From IMG/VR virus record IMGVR_UViG_3300021420_000040, positions 1-56,181 of that record: a DNA stretch of 56,181 bases. One strand, written 5' to 3'. This DNA is from a virus. Shown one piece after another: positions 54,992 through 56,181 of this stretch; the stretch's first letter is position 1, and each line of letters opens with the position of its first letter. The position numbers and the translations under genes are program-made. The notes beneath the pieces are model-generated. The model searched no databases, was not told the DNA's origin, and worked only from the letters and a program-made list of their open reading frames with translations.

Positions 54992-55216
54992 GTGGACGAT
55001 GCCGAATACAGAGCCAGAATCGAAGTGTGGAAGAGGGTCTGCAAGGAACCGCTGTTCCAATTCCTGAAGCACGACCCGACTGGGCGTACCATCATGTGCC
55101 TATTCGGGGAGGGGCAGATCAGCTTGGGCAAGGCCGCCGAGGCTATTACCGAAAAATTCTGCCTCGGCCTAGAGCCTACATTGCCGGAATGGAAGGGGTA
55201 TGATGCCCAAACCTAA
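54992..55216 (+). CDS. Small hypothetical protein
   Basis: A 74-residue helical product from GTG 54992 with a GGGAGG ribosome site 6 bases upstream. No motif. Its end overlaps the next start. Confidence 0.6.
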   Translation: MDDAEYRARIEVWKRVCKEPLFQFLKHDPTGRTIMCLFGEGQISLGKAAEAITEKFCLGLEPTLPEWKGYDAQT

Positions 55217-55469
55217 GACTGTCAAACTCGCAAGCGACATCCCGCGCCCGAAACTGAGTGGGGTGGTCGGCAAGTCGAAGGAATGGGCCTCGATTGTCCG
55301 GATGATGAAGGCCGGCGGCAAGATCGAGGTCCGTATCCCTGCCGATGGCTTCGACGGCCTCAAACAGCCGATGAGGGCCTTCCTTGCGGCTATGAAGCGC
55401 AAGTATCGGAAAACGTACCACGTCTATGCTGTGAAAGGCGTGATCTATGCCGTGCCGAGGCCGAAATGA
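55203..55469 (+). CDS. Small basic αβ protein
   Basis: An 88-residue product from ATG 55203 (ATG 55200 is also in frame). Strands and helices alternate (GGKIEVRIPADGFDGLKQPM, then AFLAAMKRKYRKTYHVYAV). It is strongly basic, so nucleic-acid binding is possible. No family recognised. Confidence 0.55.
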   Translation: MPKPKTVKLASDIPRPKLSGVVGKSKEWASIVRMMKAGGKIEVRIPADGFDGLKQPMRAFLAAMKRKYRKTYHVYAVKGVIYAVPRPK

Positions 55470-55663
55470 ACAGCGAGGAAAATCTGATGTATCGGGCAGG
55501 ACTCGATGAGGATGCGCCGCCGTGTCGCCAGTGTCGGCACGCAGCACATGCTTTCGAGATATGCGGGATCGACAGGTGTGCCTGCTCGAAATATGAGCCG
55601 CTGAACGTCGAAGACATACTGGACCACGAAGGGAGAATACTCAATGAAGGGAATAGCCGATGA
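55466..55663 (+). CDS. Small Cys/His protein, paralogue of the gene at 616
   Basis: A 65-residue product. CRQCRHAAHAFEIC and CACSKYEP probably bind zinc, and the end (LNVEDILDHEGRILNEG) matches LTLEDVLDREGRI of the other copy. In both copies the EGRI codons contain the AAGGGAGAA ribosome site for what follows. It overlaps the repeat-protein start by 4 bases. Confidence 0.65.
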   Translation: MNSEENLMYRAGLDEDAPPCRQCRHAAHAFEICGIDRCACSKYEPLNVEDILDHEGRILNEGNSR

Positions 55664-56181
55664 CCGTCTTTTACAAGATTTTCACGCATGACTTTTGCTC
55701 TCCGATTCAGGGAGGGAAGCCGATCTGGGATGGCTCGCTGCCGTTCAAGTTGCCCACCGTAGAACTCGACACCGGACCTGCTGAGTGCGCGCCAGGATGG
55801 AACTTTGTCGATGAGTTGAGCAAAGGATTTCAGATTGCCGGAATGTGGCCGACTGGCCGACCCTCGCAGGTTGCGATTGTTGAGCCATCAAAAGATGCTA
55901 TTCAGCGGGGCGATAAATGGCGATCTTCGGGCGGAACGATAAAACGCTTTGCCCGAGAATCCGAGATTGCCAAAGGTGTACAGAAGTTCTCCGAAGTATT
56001 TCGAACCCACGCTCCCGAAATGGCAAACGAACAGATCGCTTGGAGGTATGCGCTTGGCCGACCTGAATGTAATGAAAAAGCCGTCGTGGAAGCATTGGAA
56101 AAGGCTTTGGCCGCTCGCGGCGTCGCTTGGAAAGTCAAAAGCTGCAAAGATGCGTGGGCTGCGTGGGATGCGCGGGCTGCG
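55660..56181 (+). CDS. Phage protein with (W/R)DA repeats, 5' part (continues at base 1)
   Basis: The ATG overlaps the stop of the preceding gene (ATGA). The frame runs off the contig end and, because the ends overlap, continues in the same frame at base 1 to 360. The joined protein is about 248 residues. The N-terminal 130 residues are a globular region (starts MTVFYKIFTHDF; contains GFQIAGMW). A Lys/Ala-rich helix and the DAW/DAR repeat follow. It resembles phage proteins with long Trp-Asp-Ala repeat tails (perhaps the DUF7666 type), but the family is not certain and the function is unknown. Confidence 0.8.
   Translation, partial: MTVFYKIFTHDFCSPIQGGKPIWDGSLPFKLPTVELDTGPAECAPGWNFVDELSKGFQIAGMWPTGRPSQVAIVEPSKDAIQRGDKWRSSGGTIKRFARESEIAKGVQKFSEVFRTHAPEMANEQIAWRYALGRPECNEKAVVEALEKALAARGVAWKVKSCKDAWAAWDARAA
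56047..56181. repeat. Terminal direct repeat, right copy
   Basis: This is the right-hand copy of bases 1-126, identical to 56172. The last nine bases differ from the left copy in the order of repeat units: here the frame reads WDARAA, and at the left end WDAWDA. The two ends therefore sample different states of the same tandem repeat. Confidence 0.9.

Overview
The window looks like one complete tailed-phage genome from a metagenome. The first 126 bases are repeated exactly at the far end (56047-56172), so the contig closes into a circle of about 56.05 kb. The break falls inside a 9-bp tandem repeat within a gene. Portal, terminase, scaffold, capsid, ejection-protein and tail-protein genes lie in podovirus-like order. 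No ribosomal, tRNA or CRISPR genes are seen. The host is not shown directly. Sec, Tat and lipoprotein signals and an outer-membrane-type lysis set suggest a diderm bacterium. The style of the long Gly/Ser/Thr-rich secreted proteins resembles soil Acidobacteriota, which is a weak inference.

Layout. (1) A rightward early operon starts at a strong promoter near 53.85 kb, crosses the contig junction and ends at a terminator near 7.3 kb. It holds about 30 small, tightly overlapped genes: an ERF single-strand annealing protein, an HNH nuclease, a PD-(D/E)XK-type nuclease, many zinc-ribbon mini-proteins and a probable structured RNA at 4.2-4.6 kb. (2) A long leftward late operon (43.3 to 7.4 kb) starts at a promoter that would give a leaderless message. 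Its order is small genes, terminase, portal, scaffold, major capsid, tail and ejection proteins, an unusual block of exported proteins, then lysis genes. (3) A leftward operon (51.07 to 43.83 kb) begins with a ribbon-helix-helix/zinc regulator. It encodes a sugar-nucleotide dehydrogenase, a methyltransferase, a B12-type radical SAM enzyme and four glycosyltransferases, a self-contained glycan-modification cassette. (4) A second leftward early operon (53.67 to 51.78 kb) carries small proteins, one with an HELGH metalloprotease motif. A Cro/CI-type repressor at 51.5 kb faces it.

Most notable points. The major capsid gene is split by a 197-nt group I intron whose guide sequence pairs perfectly with the 5' exon. 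A free-standing HNH gene lies next to it on the other strand, and a LAGLIDADG gene lies directly downstream of the capsid gene. Five large proteins in the usual tail-fibre position have Sec signal peptides and many cysteines, and two lipoproteins (one Tat-type) follow them. A LuxR-type DNA-binding protein sits inside this block. The portal appears split into two overlapping genes. No polymerase, helicase, primase or integrase was recognised, so replication probably relies on the host.
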